A stretch of DNA of 42,457 nt from Methylobacterium bullatum (GTDB lineage Bacteria; Pseudomonadota; Alphaproteobacteria; Rhizobiales; Beijerinckiaceae), in the NCBI RefSeq assembly GCF_014845095.1, contig NZ_NKUG01000048.1, positions 1 to 42,457 on the forward strand, given 5' to 3'. The translations under genes were made by a program, and so were the position numbers. Positions 16,425-25,788 of this stretch are shown here, one piece after another. Under the pieces are notes generated by a model. The model was given only the letters and a program-made list of their open reading frames with translations, had not been told where the DNA came from and did not search any database. Each line of letters opens with the position of its first letter. The first letter of the stretch is position 1.

Positions 16425-17369
16425 TCAGACGAACAGGCTCGAGACGCTCGATTCCGTCGCGGTCCGGCCGATGGCCTCGCCGAGGAGCGGAGCGATGGTG
16501 GCAACGCGGATATTGCGGGCGAGCTTGACCGCCTGCGTCGGCTGGATCGAATCGGTGATCACCAATTCCTTCATCCGCGAGGCGGCGATGCGGGAGACCG
16601 CGCCGCCCGAAAGCACGCCGTGGGTGATGTAGGCCGACACGTCCTTGGCGCCGGCGTTGAGCAGGGCCTCGGCCGCGTTCACCAGGGTGCCGCCGGAATC
16701 GACGATGTCGTCGACGAGGATGCAGGACCGACCCTCGACCTCGCCGATGATGTTCATGACCTCCGATTCACCCGGGCGCTCGCGGCGCTTGTCGACGATG
16801 GCCAACGTCGCGTCGATGCGCTTGGCGATGGCGCGGGCGCGGACCACGCCGCCCACATCGGGGGAGACCACCATCCATTCCTTCGGGTCTAGTCGTTCCT
16901 TGATGTCGCGCACGATCACCGGGGCGGCGAAGAGGTTGTCGGTGGGAATGTCGAAGAAGCCCTGGATCTGCCCCGCATGGAGATCGAGGGTCATCACCCG
17001 GTCGGCGCCGGCCTCGGTGATGAGGTTGGCCACGAGCTTGGCCGAGATCGGGGTGCGGCCGGAGGTGCGCCGGTCCTGCCGGGCATAGCCGAAATAGGGG
17101 ATCACCGCCGTAATGCGCCGCGCCGAAGAGCGCCGCGCCGCGTCGATCATGATGAGCAGTTCCATCAGGTGATCGTTGGCGGGGAAGGAGGTCGACTGCA
17201 CGATGAAGACGTCCTCGCCGCGGACGTTCTCCTGGAGTTCGACGAAGATCTCCATGTCCGCGAAGCGGCGGACCATGCACTTGGCCAGGGGAAGCTCGAG
17301 ATAGGCGGAGATCGCCTCCGCCAGCGGACGGCTGGAATTTCCAGCGATGATCTTGATCGAGGACTTCAT
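16425..17369 (-). CDS. prs: Ribose-phosphate pyrophosphokinase
   Basis: A 314-aa PRPP synthetase, which makes the PRPP used by purine, pyrimidine, histidine, tryptophan and NAD synthesis. The N-terminal family start is [20 protein letters not shown]. The ATP-binding flexible region includes [11 protein letters not shown], and the PRPP-binding signature reads [18 protein letters not shown]. The divalent-cation loop contains [14 protein letters not shown]. The ATG at 17369 gives the normal length. It lies 126 bp downstream of a DUF4170 gene on the same strand. trpF and purD, both PRPP-pathway genes, occur in the same window. Confidence 0.96.
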   Translation of the reverse strand: MKSSIKIIAGNSSRPLAEAISAYLELPLAKCMVRRFADMEIFVELQENVRGEDVFIVQSTSFPANDHLMELLIMIDAARRSSARRITAVIPYFGYARQDRRTSGRTPISAKLVANLITEAGADRVMTLDLHAGQIQGFFDIPTDNLFAAPVIVRDIKERLDPKEWMVVSPDVGGVVRARAIAKRIDATLAIVDKRRERPGESEVMNIIGEVEGRSCILVDDIVDSGGTLVNAAEALLNAGAKDVSAYITHGVLSGGAVSRIAASRMKELVITDSIQPTQAVKLARNIRVATIAPLLGEAIGRTATESSVSSLFV

Positions 17370-17495
17370 GCCGCCGTCTTCATCTCTCGATTCCTGCGCC
17401 GCGCCGGATACCGGCCCCTCGGCGCGGCACCCCTTACAGCCCCCGACCCGGTGTCACAATGCCTTCACCGATCATTGAGGGCTGCCCTGCACAGA

Positions 17496-17723
17496 TCACG
17501 GCTCCAACAGGCGATGGAGGTGGACGATGAAATAGCGCGTCTGAGCGCTGTCGACGGTGGCCTGCGCCTTGGATTTCCAGGCGCTCTGCGCGGAGGCATA
17601 GTCTGGAAAGATTCCGACGATGTCGAGCCCCTTCACATCGCGGAAGTTGATGCCTTCGAGGTTCTCGAGCTCGCCGCCGAAGACGAGATGCAGCTTCTGT
17701 CCGCTATCGATCGTGGTGGTCAT
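17496..17723 (-). CDS. DUF4170-type small protein, 75 aa
   Basis: A small cytosolic protein of the DUF4170 kind. It contains LHLVFGGELENLEGINFRDV, a second strand-helix unit DIVGIFPDYASAQSAWKSKA, and the ending RYFIVHLHRLLEP. The layout (beta-alpha with 'A-W-K-x-K-A-Q' helix and a Tyr-Phe-Ile-Val strand) is consistent along the family. GGAGA precedes the ATG at 17723. It lies between xseA and prs on the same strand, a position such proteins often hold in the Hyphomicrobiales. Function unknown. Confidence 0.75.
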   Translation of the reverse strand: MTTTIDSGQKLHLVFGGELENLEGINFRDVKGLDIVGIFPDYASAQSAWKSKAQATVDSAQTRYFIVHLHRLLEP

Positions 17724-17894
17724 CGTCTCTCCTTGGCAGGCCGTGGGGCCGCTGGCACGGGGTGGGATCGAGGGTGCGGGCCGACATTCGGCGCCGCGCT
17801 TTAGCGGTGTTCGCGACGCGAAGCGAGATGCCGCATGTCGGCAAGCATCCGCCGGGCCAAGAGTCACGGCCCCGCCATGCGCCGGCCACGGGAC

Positions 17895-19535
17895 TCACAG
17901 TTCGAACAGGGATTGCTGAGGCGGGGCCTCCGCCGGCTTTCGCGGCTGCCGCTTGCGCTTCGGCGGCCCCTCCCCGCCGGGCGCCGTATCGTCTGCGGCC
18001 TCGGACCGGGCGAACCGCGTGCCGTCCGCGAATTCGAGGCCCAGCCGCTGGCCCGGCGTCACCGAGGCGGCGGCGCGGATCGGGGCTCCGTCCTCGTCGC
18101 GGACCAGGGCGAAGCCGCGCGCGAGGACGGCGCGGTAGCTCAGCGTGCCGAGGAGTGCCGCGAAATTGCCGAGCCTGTCGCTCCGCCGCTCGATCAGGCG
18201 GCGGATTGCCTGGTCGAGCCGGGTATCGAGGGCGCCCAGGCGCTCGAAGCGACGGGCGGTCTCCGTGCGGGCACGGACGAGGGTCTGTTCGCGGGCGACG
18301 ACGAGGCGCCGGCCGAGATAGCCTAGCGCCTCGCTTTTACGTGTCGCATAGTTCTGCAAGGCGGAACGAGGGCGGTCCGCGACGAGGGCGAGGCGGCCGC
18401 GCGCCTGAGCCAGCCGCAATCCCGGCGGGTGCCGCCCGAGCCGATCGAGCAGGCGGCCGAACCGCGCCCGGTGATCGCGCGCATTGCCGGCCAGCGCGGG
18501 CATGAGCCGGGCCTCGGCGAGGTCGAGGCGTTGGCGTTTTCCCGCGAGGAAGGCATCCGCTCCCGGCATGGCACGCAGGAGCGCGCGCAGGTCGGAGCCT
18601 TCGCGGTCGAGCTTGCGCCGGACGGCTTCGCCCTGGCGGTGGCCGAGGTCGCGGATCTCGGCGACGAGATCGGCGCGGACCGGCACGGCCATCTCGGCGG
18701 CGCCCGTCGGCGTCGGTGCGCGGCGATCCGAGACGAAATCGATGAGGGTGGTGTCGGTCTCGTGGCCCACCGCCGAGATCAGGGGGATGGTGCTCTCCGA
18801 GGCGGCGCGGACCACGATCTCCTCGTTGAACGCCCATAGATCCTCGATCGAGCCGCCGCCCCGCGCGACGATGAGCACGTCCGGCCGTGGGATCGCGCCG
18901 TCCGGCGGGAGCGCGTTGAAGCCGCGGATGGCGGCGGCGATCTCTTCGGCCGCCCCCTCCCCCTGGACGCGCACGGGCCAGACCAGGACCGGCCGGGGGA
19001 AGCGGTCTTCCAGCCGGTGAAGGATGTCCCGGATGACGGCGCCGGTGGGCGAGGTCACCACTCCGACGACCCGCGGGAGATAGGGAATGGCGCGCTTGCG
19101 ATCCGCGGCAAACAGGCCTTCCGCCGAGAGGACGCGCTTGCGCTCCTCCAGCAAGGCCATCCAGGCACCGATCCCGGCCGGTTCGAGGGTCTCGACGACG
19201 ATCTGGTAGGACGACTTGCCGGCAAAAGTCGTGATGCGCCCGGTGGCGACGACCTCCAGCCCCTCCTGGGGGCGCTGGCGCAGGCGGTTGAAGGTTCCCT
19301 TCCACACCACAGCGTCGATGCGGGCGGTGCCGTCTTTAAGCGAGAAATACGCGTGTCCGGAACCGTGCTGGCCGCGATAGCCGGAGATCTCGCCGCGCAG
19401 CCGGACATGGCCGAACGCGTCTTCCAGCGTCCGCTTCAGGGCCGAGGCGAGGTCCCCCACCGACCATTCCGGCGCGTTGGAGACGGCCGGTGTCGGGGCG
19501 GCAGGATTTGGAACAGGGGGAGGAACGAGGGCCAT
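17895..19535 (-). CDS. xseA: Exodeoxyribonuclease VII large subunit
   Basis: A 546-aa XseA, the catalytic subunit of the ssDNA exonuclease ExoVII. Residues ~25-125 form the OB-fold (VRLRGEISGYRGQHGSGHAY, then AVVWKGTFNRL). The catalytic core has VVTSPTGAVIRDIL, VARGGGSIEDLWAFNEE and SAVGHETDTTLIDFVSDRRA. It is followed by a long Arg-rich coiled coil and a C-terminal segment with YRAVLARGFALVRDEDG. The tail is basic and longer than in E. coli XseA (456 aa). The ATG at 19535 is chosen; the first ~20 residues are Pro-rich. The small subunit XseB is not in the window. Confidence 0.95.
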   Translation of the reverse strand: MALVPPPVPNPAAPTPAVSNAPEWSVGDLASALKRTLEDAFGHVRLRGEISGYRGQHGSGHAYFSLKDGTARIDAVVWKGTFNRLRQRPQEGLEVVATGRITTFAGKSSYQIVVETLEPAGIGAWMALLEERKRVLSAEGLFAADRKRAIPYLPRVVGVVTSPTGAVIRDILHRLEDRFPRPVLVWPVRVQGEGAAEEIAAAIRGFNALPPDGAIPRPDVLIVARGGGSIEDLWAFNEEIVVRAASESTIPLISAVGHETDTTLIDFVSDRRAPTPTGAAEMAVPVRADLVAEIRDLGHRQGEAVRRKLDREGSDLRALLRAMPGADAFLAGKRQRLDLAEARLMPALAGNARDHRARFGRLLDRLGRHPPGLRLAQARGRLALVADRPRSALQNYATRKSEALGYLGRRLVVAREQTLVRARTETARRFERLGALDTRLDQAIRRLIERRSDRLGNFAALLGTLSYRAVLARGFALVRDEDGAPIRAAASVTPGQRLGLEFADGTRFARSEAADDTAPGGEGPPKRKRQPRKPAEAPPQQSLFEL

Positions 19536-19588
19536 GGCGCGGGGACGCTAGGCCGGGTCGGCACGCGGGTAAACCCCGGCGCGGTCGG

Positions 19589-19723
19589 TCAGAACATCAG
19601 AGCCAGCAGGAGGATGCCCGACAGGACGGGGGCGACGCCGATGGCGAGCGCCCAGGGCCAAAAGCCCGGGATGTGCGGGGGACGGTTGTCGTTGACAGGT
19701 CTCACCGAGGGACGGCCACTCAC
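19589..19723 (-). CDS. Small single-span membrane protein, 44 aa
   Basis: A short open frame ends in a clear membrane helix, WPWALAIGVAPVLSGILLLA, preceded by a hydrophilic segment (RPVNDNRPPHIPG). Such microproteins near xseA are common in relatives. The GTG at 19723 is the likeliest start although its ribosome-binding site is poor; the frame is open further upstream to 19849 without protein-like content. It lies 53 bp upstream of xseA. Function unknown. Confidence 0.45.
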   Translation of the reverse strand: MSGRPSVRPVNDNRPPHIPGFWPWALAIGVAPVLSGILLLALMF

Positions 19724-19875
19724 GAGGAACTGCGACAAACGCAGGCCCGACCCGGTTTGCGGGACGATCGGGAGAGCAGTGGAGTGGCGACATCCTGGCA
19801 TGACGGTGTTCAACCCGCAGACGGCCCGTATCGTTCCTGCGACGGCCATCGATTGCGTGAGGTCGGAAGCGGTAA

Positions 19876-19886
19876 TTAGAGCATCG
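19876..19886 (+). repeat. Fragment of hyphomicrobial palindromic repeat (TTAGAGCATCG)
   Basis: The 11-mer TTAGAGCATCG recurs as its exact reverse complement at 24383-24393. It matches the outer end of an intergenic palindrome family that I recall as abundant in this order. The copy here is degraded beyond this motif. Confidence 0.35.
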
Positions 19887-19973
19887 ATGCGAACGGCGCG
19901 CCAGGGCCTCCGTGAGCGCCTGCCTCGCGGGAAGACTGTCCATCTCTCGCTTTTCGGGGGAAACCCTGTGCGG

Positions 19974-20004
19974 GAAGGCCCGCCGCCCTGCGCTGCGGGC
20001 CTTC
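19974..20004. repeat. Strong hairpin upstream of purD
   Basis: Perfect 10-bp arms GAAGGCCCGC and GCGGGCCTTC enclose an 11-nt loop, about 100 bp before the purD start. No U-run follows on the plus strand. It may form in the purD leader or act as an operator. The surrounding 19850-20100 stretch contains no gene. Confidence 0.4.
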
Positions 20005-20100
20005 GAGGATGCTATGTTTCGGACCGACCGTTCGCTACCTGGCCACTCGCGCCGGCTCCGGCATCCCGGCATGCCTTCTGCGTCTTTCGAAGCGTGACTT

Positions 20101-21384
20101 ATGAACATCCTCCTCATCGGCTCCGGCGGACGCGAACATGCCCTGGCTTACGCCATCGCCAAGAGCCCGCTCTGCTCCCGCCTGTTCACGGCCCCGGGCA
20201 ATCCGGGTACGGCCGAATACGGCGAGAACCGTCCCGATCTCGCGCTCACCGACCATGAGGCGGTGAGGCGGTTCTGTGAGACCGCCGAGATCGGCCTCGT
20301 GGTGGTCGGGCCCGAGGCGCCCCTCGTGGCGGGCCTCGTGGACGATCTCCAGGCGGCGGGCATCCGCGCCTTCGGGCCGACCAGGGCGGCGGCGCAGCTC
20401 GAAGGCTCGAAGGGCTTCACCAAGGATCTCTGTGCCGAGCGCGGCATCCCGACCGCCGCCTTCGCCCGCTTCACCGAGCGGGACGCCGCCCTCGCCTACC
20501 TGGCGCAATCGGGTGCACCCATCGTGGTGAAGGCCGATGGGCTCGCCGCCGGCAAGGGCGTCGTGGTGGCGGAGACCCTGGAGCAGGCCGAGAGCGCGGT
20601 CCGCTCCATGCTCGGCGAGCCGGGCGCCGAGATCGTCATCGAGGAATGCCTGTTCGGGGAGGAGGCGAGCTTCTTCGCCCTCTGCGACGGCACGAACGCG
20701 GTGCCGATCGGGACGGCGCAGGACCATAAGCGCGTGTTCGACGGGGATCGCGGCCCGAATACCGGTGGCATGGGCGCCTATTCCCCGGCCACCATCCTGA
20801 CGCCCGCCCTCGAACGGGAGGTGATGGACACGATCATCGCCCCGACGCTCGCCGGGATGCGGGAGCGCGGGACGCCCTTCACCGGCATCCTCTATGCCGG
20901 CCTGATGCTGACGGCCGATGGCCCGAAGCTCATCGAGTACAACACCCGCTTCGGCGATCCCGAGGCGCAGGTGCTGATGCCCCGTCTCGCCTCCGATCTG
21001 GTGCCGGCCCTGCTCGCCGCCTGCGAGGGCGACGTCACTGGCATCGCGCTGCAATTCGACGCCCATCGTGCGGCCCTGACCGTGGTGATGGCGGCGGCCG
21101 GTTACCCCGGCGCGGTGATGCGCGGTTCGACGATCCGGGGGATCGCCGAAGCCGGCGCCAGCAACGCGGTCATCGTGTTCCAGGCTGGCACGCGGGCGGA
21201 GAATGGCCGTATCGTCGCCGATGGCGGCCGCGTGCTGGCGGTGACGGCCATTGGCGACAGCATGATGGAGGCCCAGGCCCGCGCCTACGCGGCGGTGTCG
21301 CGGATCGACTGGCCCGAGGGCTTCTGCCGCCGGGACATCGGTCGGCGGGCCGTGGCCCGCGAAGTGGCGGGGGACGGCATCTGA
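20101..21384 (+). CDS. purD: Phosphoribosylamine-glycine ligase (GAR synthetase)
   Basis: A 427-aa ATP-grasp enzyme that makes glycinamide ribonucleotide in de novo purine synthesis. It starts with the typical [20 protein letters not shown]. The ATP-grasp core has [20 protein letters not shown], an [17 protein letters not shown] segment, and [20 protein letters not shown]. Metal-binding residues lie in [18 protein letters not shown]. Length is standard. It stands alone on the plus strand, with a hairpin in its leader, and is followed by the Rmf-like microprotein gene 84 bp downstream. Confidence 0.96.
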   Translation: MNILLIGSGGREHALAYAIAKSPLCSRLFTAPGNPGTAEYGENRPDLALTDHEAVRRFCETAEIGLVVVGPEAPLVAGLVDDLQAAGIRAFGPTRAAAQLEGSKGFTKDLCAERGIPTAAFARFTERDAALAYLAQSGAPIVVKADGLAAGKGVVVAETLEQAESAVRSMLGEPGAEIVIEECLFGEEASFFALCDGTNAVPIGTAQDHKRVFDGDRGPNTGGMGAYSPATILTPALEREVMDTIIAPTLAGMRERGTPFTGILYAGLMLTADGPKLIEYNTRFGDPEAQVLMPRLASDLVPALLAACEGDVTGIALQFDAHRAALTVVMAAAGYPGAVMRGSTIRGIAEAGASNAVIVFQAGTRAENGRIVADGGRVLAVTAIGDSMMEAQARAYAAVSRIDWPEGFCRRDIGRRAVAREVAGDGI

Positions 21385-21468
21385 CGACGCCGCGCCCTTG
21401 AAATTGCGGGCGCCCGCTCATCTTGCTCGGTGACGGCCGGTATTGCGCCGGCGCGGAGGAATCGACCG

Positions 21469-21639
21469 ATGGGCTACGTCTCGAAGACCGTGATGGAAGA
21501 GGGCAAGGCCGCCAAGATCGCGGGCCAGCCGGATGGGTCCAACCCCTACCCCGCCGGATCGCAGAACAGCGCCGACTGGCTCGAAGGCTACACCTACGAC
21601 GAGGCCGAGCAGAACGTCGACAACGACTCGGACGAGTAG
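21469..21639 (+). CDS. Ribosome modulation factor-like microprotein, 56 aa
   Basis: The core GKAAKIAGQPDGSNPYPAGS and NSADWLEGYTYDEAE follow the pattern of ribosome modulation factor (Rmf), in which 'G-x-x-A-G-x-x-G-R-S-x-x-x-C-P-Y' leads to 'S-Q-W-L-x-G-W'. The Pro-Tyr pair, the Ser/Trp-Leu-x-Gly and an aromatic after Gly are kept; the Cys is replaced by Asn and the C-terminus is acidic instead of basic. Rmf dimerises and hibernates 70S ribosomes in stationary phase; such a role here is an inference. The start is secure: GGAGGA stands 8 nt before the ATG at 21469. The gene is convergent with glk, with only 9 bp between stop codons. Confidence 0.65.
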   Translation: MGYVSKTVMEEGKAAKIAGQPDGSNPYPAGSQNSADWLEGYTYDEAEQNVDNDSDE

Positions 21640-21648
21640 CCGCCCGGT

Positions 21649-22659
21649 TCAGTCCTTGGTCCAGACCTGCCCGTGATAGACGAACACCTCTGGCCGGTTG
21701 GCCAGGGCGGCGAGACCGGAAAAGGCCGGGTCCTGAACCGAGATCACGCTGGTGGGGATCGCCTCCATCTGCGTGACGAAAGGCGGCTTGTGCTCGAAGG
21801 ACCGCCGGAAATCGCCCTTCTTCAGGATGGGCAGGATCCGCGGGGCGATGCCGCCGCCGATATAGACGCCGCCCGTGGCGAGGAAGGTCAGGGCGAGGTC
21901 GCCGCAGACCCGTCCGAGCAGCTTGGCGAACAGGGTGACGGCTTCGGCCGCAACCGGGTCGCTGCCGTCGATACCCGTATCGGTCACCTTGGCGGGCTCG
22001 GCATCCGCCGCCTCCCGCCCGGTTCGCGCGAGATGGATCGCCTTGTAGAGCCGCGCGAGGCCGGGTCCCGAGAGCAGCGCCTCCACCGTCACCCGCCCTT
22101 CGATACGCTCCACATGCCGCCAGATCTCCTCCTCGGCCGCATCGGCGGGGCCGAAATCCACATGGCCGGCCTCCGTGGAGACGATGGCGAGATGATCCGC
22201 GTAAGCGATCACGGCCGCTGCGCCGAACCCGGTTCCGGGGCCGAGGACGAGCCTCGTCCCCTGGTCGCCCTTCAGCCCGCCATCGCGATAAGGGCCGATC
22301 GGCGTCAGGTCGGTGGGGGCGATATCCACGGCGCCGGCGGCGACGGGGACGTAATCGTTGACGACCACCGCCCGCGAGAGGCCGAAATCCCCGCCGATCC
22401 GCGCGCCTTCGATGATCCAGTTCGCATTGGTGAGACGGACGGCGGGGCCATCGATCCGGGCGGCGACCGCCAGGATCGTCGAGCGCGGGGCCGGTCCGTC
22501 ATACTTTTCGAGAACGGAGCTGATCGCGGCGCTCGGGTCGGGGAAGGCGTTGGTCGGGACATGGCCGACGATCTCCGCCCCGGCGCCCGCCTCCGGCACG
22601 AGTGCGAAGCGGGCATTGGTGCCGCCGATATCGCCGACGAGGACCGGGAACTCGAACAT
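21649..22659 (-). CDS. glk: Glucokinase
   Basis: A 336-aa glucokinase of the Glk (PF02685, non-ROK) family, which phosphorylates glucose at C6 with ATP. The phosphate-binding start is PVLVGDIGGTNARFALVPEA; the segment VLGPGTGFGAA and the glucose-binding STEAGHVDFGPAD are typical. Near the C-terminus GGVYIGGGIAPRILPIL is the adenosine motif. The ATG at 22659 is chosen, with AAGGA upstream; the open frame continues 25 codons further but those residues are basic and unlikely. The gene precedes nothing on its strand in this window except the convergent Rmf-like gene. otsB lies 129 bp upstream, hinting at joint sugar metabolism. Confidence 0.92.
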   Translation of the reverse strand: MFEFPVLVGDIGGTNARFALVPEAGAGAEIVGHVPTNAFPDPSAAISSVLEKYDGPAPRSTILAVAARIDGPAVRLTNANWIIEGARIGGDFGLSRAVVVNDYVPVAAGAVDIAPTDLTPIGPYRDGGLKGDQGTRLVLGPGTGFGAAAVIAYADHLAIVSTEAGHVDFGPADAAEEEIWRHVERIEGRVTVEALLSGPGLARLYKAIHLARTGREAADAEPAKVTDTGIDGSDPVAAEAVTLFAKLLGRVCGDLALTFLATGGVYIGGGIAPRILPILKKGDFRRSFEHKPPFVTQMEAIPTSVISVQDPAFSGLAALANRPEVFVYHGQVWTKD

Positions 22660-22788
22660 GCGTGCGGTTGTCCTTCGCGCTGGAATCCGGGGTTTCATAT
22701 CTCGCCCGCCCTCAATGCGGGTGCGGGGCGTCACGGTCAGGTCTGCGGCACCGGTCCCGATGCGGGATCGCGGCCGCCGCTCGCGCCC

Positions 22789-23535
22789 TCAGGCGGGCGG
22801 CAGGGCGTCGGGGTCCATCGGTGCGCCATCGGCCCAGGCATAGATCAGCGCGCGCACGGCATCGGGATCGGTGAGACGCCGCGTGGCGATGGTGTCGCTG
22901 CCGCCGATCCGGACGCTGACCCCGCCCTCCTCGTTCACCACGGCGAAGGCCTTCTCGTCGGTGAGGTCGTCGCCCAGGAACATCGCGCGGCGGCCGGCAT
23001 AGGGCGGCGCCTCGGACAGGGCGCGGATGGCATGGCCCTTGGTAGCCGAGGCCGGGACGATCTCGCCGACCGCCTTGCCCAGCTGCAGCCGGTAATCGGC
23101 GCCGAGATCGGAAGCGGCCGCCTTCACGGCCTCCTCGGCCTTCGCGGCGTCGGTGGGCGTGGCGAGGCGCCAATGCACCGCGACGGAGGCCCCCTTGTCC
23201 TCGATCAGCACGGATTCGAGGTCGCGCACGGCGTCCTTCAACCCCGCGATGCGGGCGCGCAGGGCGGGATGATCCTCGGCGCTGCCTCCCGACACCACCC
23301 CGTCGACCCGCCGCTCGACCCCGTGAAGTCCGGCGACATCGAACCTGGCGGGCGAGAGGAAGTCGTCGATCACCGCGATGGGGCGGCCGGTGACGATGGC
23401 GAGCGCCCCGCCGAGCCGGTCCCGCAAGCGCAGGAGCGCGGGCGCGAGCTCTTGGGGCACCACCACCTGGTCGGGTCGCGGAGCGATCTCCACCAGGGTG
23501 CCGTCGAAATCGAGAAAGAGGGCGAAATCCGTCAC
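22789..23535 (-). CDS. otsB: Trehalose-6-phosphate phosphatase
   Basis: A 248-aa HAD-superfamily OtsB that dephosphorylates trehalose-6-phosphate, the last step of OtsAB trehalose synthesis. HAD motif I is FLDFDGTLVEIAP, with both Asp residues. Motif II is AIVTGRP, the cap has GLHGVERR, and motifs III/IV are KGHAIRAL and FLGDDLTDEKAF. The start is the GTG at 23535 (VTDFALFLD); the frame runs upstream to 23577 without supporting features. otsA is not adjacent in this window, which is unusual. Upstream, 23536-23767 contains no gene. Confidence 0.93.
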   Translation of the reverse strand: MTDFALFLDFDGTLVEIAPRPDQVVVPQELAPALLRLRDRLGGALAIVTGRPIAVIDDFLSPARFDVAGLHGVERRVDGVVSGGSAEDHPALRARIAGLKDAVRDLESVLIEDKGASVAVHWRLATPTDAAKAEEAVKAAASDLGADYRLQLGKAVGEIVPASATKGHAIRALSEAPPYAGRRAMFLGDDLTDEKAFAVVNEEGGVSVRIGGSDTIATRRLTDPDAVRALIYAWADGAPMDPDALPPA

Positions 23536-23767
23536 AGGCAGTGTCCCAGGGCATCTGGTTCGGGATGGCCGGCTCACCGAGACGGCCGATCCACCGGAGC
23601 GGCCGAATGTCTATCGTCCGCGTCGCGAGCCGGGCTAGCATGGCCCGCGCCACGCGCAAACGCCGCGTCTCGAATATCGCCTCCGTGCCGGCCCCCGCCG
23701 CGAAAACGGTCTCCCGTTTCCGGGAGGGTGTTCTCCCGGCAAACCCTTGATAAAAATTAGAAATTGG

Positions 23768-24271
23768 ATGATTCCGATGCACCCGACCCCCCTGCCCTTC
23801 GGTCCCGGCCAGGAAAGCGTGTGGGATTATCCCCGGCCGCCTCGGTTGGAGCGCGTGGCCCGGCGCCTGCGCGTGGTCTTCGCCGGTGCCACCGTCGCCG
23901 ACACGGTGGCCGGGTACCGCGTGCTGGAGACCAGCCACCCGCCGACCTATTACCTGCCCCCCGGCGATGTGGCCGACGGCGTGCTCGGGCCGCCCACCAT
24001 GGCGGGGATCTGCGAATGGAAGGGCCGCGCCGTCCTCTTCGATGTCGTGGCCGGCGGCCATCGGGCGCCGGGCGCGGCCTGGGCCTACCCGACGCCGACG
24101 CCGGATTTTATGGCCATTGCCGGCTTCGTCGCCTTTTATGCCGGGGCGATGGAGGCCTGTTTCGTCGATGACGTGAGAGTCGAGCCGCAGCCCGGCGGAT
24201 TTTATGGCGGCTGGATCACGCCGGAGATCGTCGGCCCGTTCAAGGGCGGGCCGGGCAGCATGGGCTGGTGA
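23768..24271 (+). CDS. DUF427 domain-containing protein
   Basis: A 167-aa single-domain DUF427 protein. Typical blocks are VWDYPRPPRLERVARRLRVV, the TVADTVAGYRVLETSHPPTY strand pair, and YYLPPGDV, followed by CEWKGRAVLFDVVAGGHRAPG and a C-terminal FYAGAMEACFVDDVRVEPQPGG cut by Gly-rich turns. DUF427 proteins form small beta-tent folds; their function is not settled. Translation may start at the ATG at 23768 or 23777, neither with a strong ribosome-binding site. The gene is divergent from otsB. Confidence 0.88.
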   Translation: MIPMHPTPLPFGPGQESVWDYPRPPRLERVARRLRVVFAGATVADTVAGYRVLETSHPPTYYLPPGDVADGVLGPPTMAGICEWKGRAVLFDVVAGGHRAPGAAWAYPTPTPDFMAIAGFVAFYAGAMEACFVDDVRVEPQPGGFYGGWITPEIVGPFKGGPGSMGW

Positions 24272-24356
24272 GCGCCACGTCCCGCGCTTTCATGCGCCAC
24301 GCGACGGCCCTTCGACGCGCCATGCGACGGCTCTTCGGCGTTTGACCGACAGCCGG

Positions 24357-24393
24357 CAAATACCGGTACCCATGGCGCCGAACGATGCTCTAA
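24357..24393. repeat. Degenerate hyphomicrobial palindromic repeat
   Basis: The sequence AAATACCGGTACCCATGG...CCGAACGATGCTCTAA resembles the intergenic palindrome whose consensus I recall as AAAACCGGT-n-CCACTTTTCCGAACGATGCTCTAA. The right end CGATGCTCTAA is the exact complement of the motif at 19876-19886. It lies in the 182-bp gap before the serine hydrolase gene. Confidence 0.4.
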
Positions 24394-24453
24394 AGGCCGG
24401 GGTCAGGTTCGACGAGACGGCCGCCCGAGGGTGGTGAAGACGGAGAGGCGCGC

Positions 24454-25695
24454 ATGCAGGACACCCCGGTTCAGGACTTGCCCGTCACCGACCCCAAAAC
24501 CCTCGGCCTCTGCCCCGAGCGGCTCGAGCGGGTCGATGGCTGGATGCGCAGGCTGGTGGCCGAGGGCAAGCTCGCCGGCCTCTCGGTGATGCTGTCGCGG
24601 CGGGGGGAGACCGCCTTCTTCCGCGCCCATGGTCTCGCCGACATCGCCCGCGCGACGCCGTTTGCCGCCGATACGATCACCCGCATCTACTCGATGACGA
24701 AGCCGCTGACCTCGGTGGCGGTGATGATGCTCTACGAGGAAGGGCGCTTCCAGCTCGACGACCCGATCACCCGCTTCCTGCCCGAATTTACCGACATGCG
24801 GGTCTTCACCGGCGGCAACCGGGTGAAGGCCGAGACCGTGCCGGCCCAGCTCCCGATCACCATCCGCGACTGCCTCACCCATACGGCGGGCTTCACCTAC
24901 GGCTTCATGGAAGCGACCCTCGTCGATGCGCTCTACCGGCAGAACGGCGTCGATTTCGGCGAGAACCAGGATGCGAGCCTCGCCGAGGTGGTCGCCCGGC
25001 TGGCGCGTCAGCCCCTCCTCGCCCAGCCCGGCGCGGAATGGAACTACAGCGTCGCCACCGACCTCCTCGGCCACCTCGTCGCGGTGGTGTCGGGCCAGGA
25101 GTTCGGCGATTTCCTGAAAACGAGGGTGATCGACCCGCTCGGCATGGTCGACACGGATTTCCACGTGCCCGCCGACAAGGTGTCCCGGCTGGCGGCCAAT
25201 TACAGCCTGTTCCGCGATCGCAGCCTCAAGCTCTACGACGACGCGGTGGGAAGCCGCTTCGCCGCCAAGCCCGCGATCGCCTCCGGCGGGGGCGGCCTCG
25301 TCTCGACAGCGTCGGACTACATGCGCTTCTGCCGCTTCATCCTCGGGCGCGGCGCCCTCGACGGCGTGCGGCTCCTCGGCCGCAAGACGGTGGAGCTGAT
25401 GCTGATGAACCATCTGGGTGGCGACCTCGCCTCGATGGGCCAGCCGCGCTTCTCGGAATCGTCCTATACGGGAATCGGCTTCGGGCTCGGCTTCTCGGTC
25501 ATGCTCGACCCGGCGCGGGCACAGATCGTCGGCACCCCCGGCGAGGTCGCCTGGGGAGGCTTGGCGAGCACCTCGTTCTGGATCGACCCGGCCGAAGACC
25601 TCGCCGTGGTGATGCTGGCCCAGCTCATCCCCTCCTCGGCCCTGCCGATCAGGCGGGAATTGCGGGTGCTGACCTACGCCGCCCTGGTGGAGTGA
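24454..25695 (+). CDS. Serine hydrolase of the beta-lactamase/EstB family
   Basis: A 413-aa cytoplasmic-type member of the beta-lactamase superfamily (PF00144). The nucleophile Ser and Lys are in the S-x-x-K motif RIYSMTKPLTSVAVMMLY at ~residue 85. The Tyr of Y-x-N is in EWNYSVATDLLGHLVAVVSG at ~195. The third motif, usually HTG or similar, appears as WGGLASTSFWIDP near 365, as in class C-like esterases. The block LTHTAGFTYGF is common in this group. No signal peptide is seen, so carboxylesterase is more likely than antibiotic hydrolysis. The ATG at 24454 has GGAGAGG upstream. It ends 94 bp before the transposase remnant. Confidence 0.9.
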   Translation: MQDTPVQDLPVTDPKTLGLCPERLERVDGWMRRLVAEGKLAGLSVMLSRRGETAFFRAHGLADIARATPFAADTITRIYSMTKPLTSVAVMMLYEEGRFQLDDPITRFLPEFTDMRVFTGGNRVKAETVPAQLPITIRDCLTHTAGFTYGFMEATLVDALYRQNGVDFGENQDASLAEVVARLARQPLLAQPGAEWNYSVATDLLGHLVAVVSGQEFGDFLKTRVIDPLGMVDTDFHVPADKVSRLAANYSLFRDRSLKLYDDAVGSRFAAKPAIASGGGGLVSTASDYMRFCRFILGRGALDGVRLLGRKTVELMLMNHLGGDLASMGQPRFSESSYTGIGFGLGFSVMLDPARAQIVGTPGEVAWGGLASTSFWIDPAEDLAVVMLAQLIPSSALPIRRELRVLTYAALVE

Positions 25696-25788
25696 CGGGG
25701 CTTCGGGCGAGGCATCGCCCCGGATTTGAGAACCGGGACGGCGCGAGTTGGCATCGACCGGCGTGACGATGGAGCCGGCAGCAGGCCA

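Noticed and set aside
25696..25722. CGGGGC/GCCCCG hairpin after the serine hydrolase
   Set aside because: Six-bp stem with a 15-nt loop and no U-run; too weak to call a terminator.
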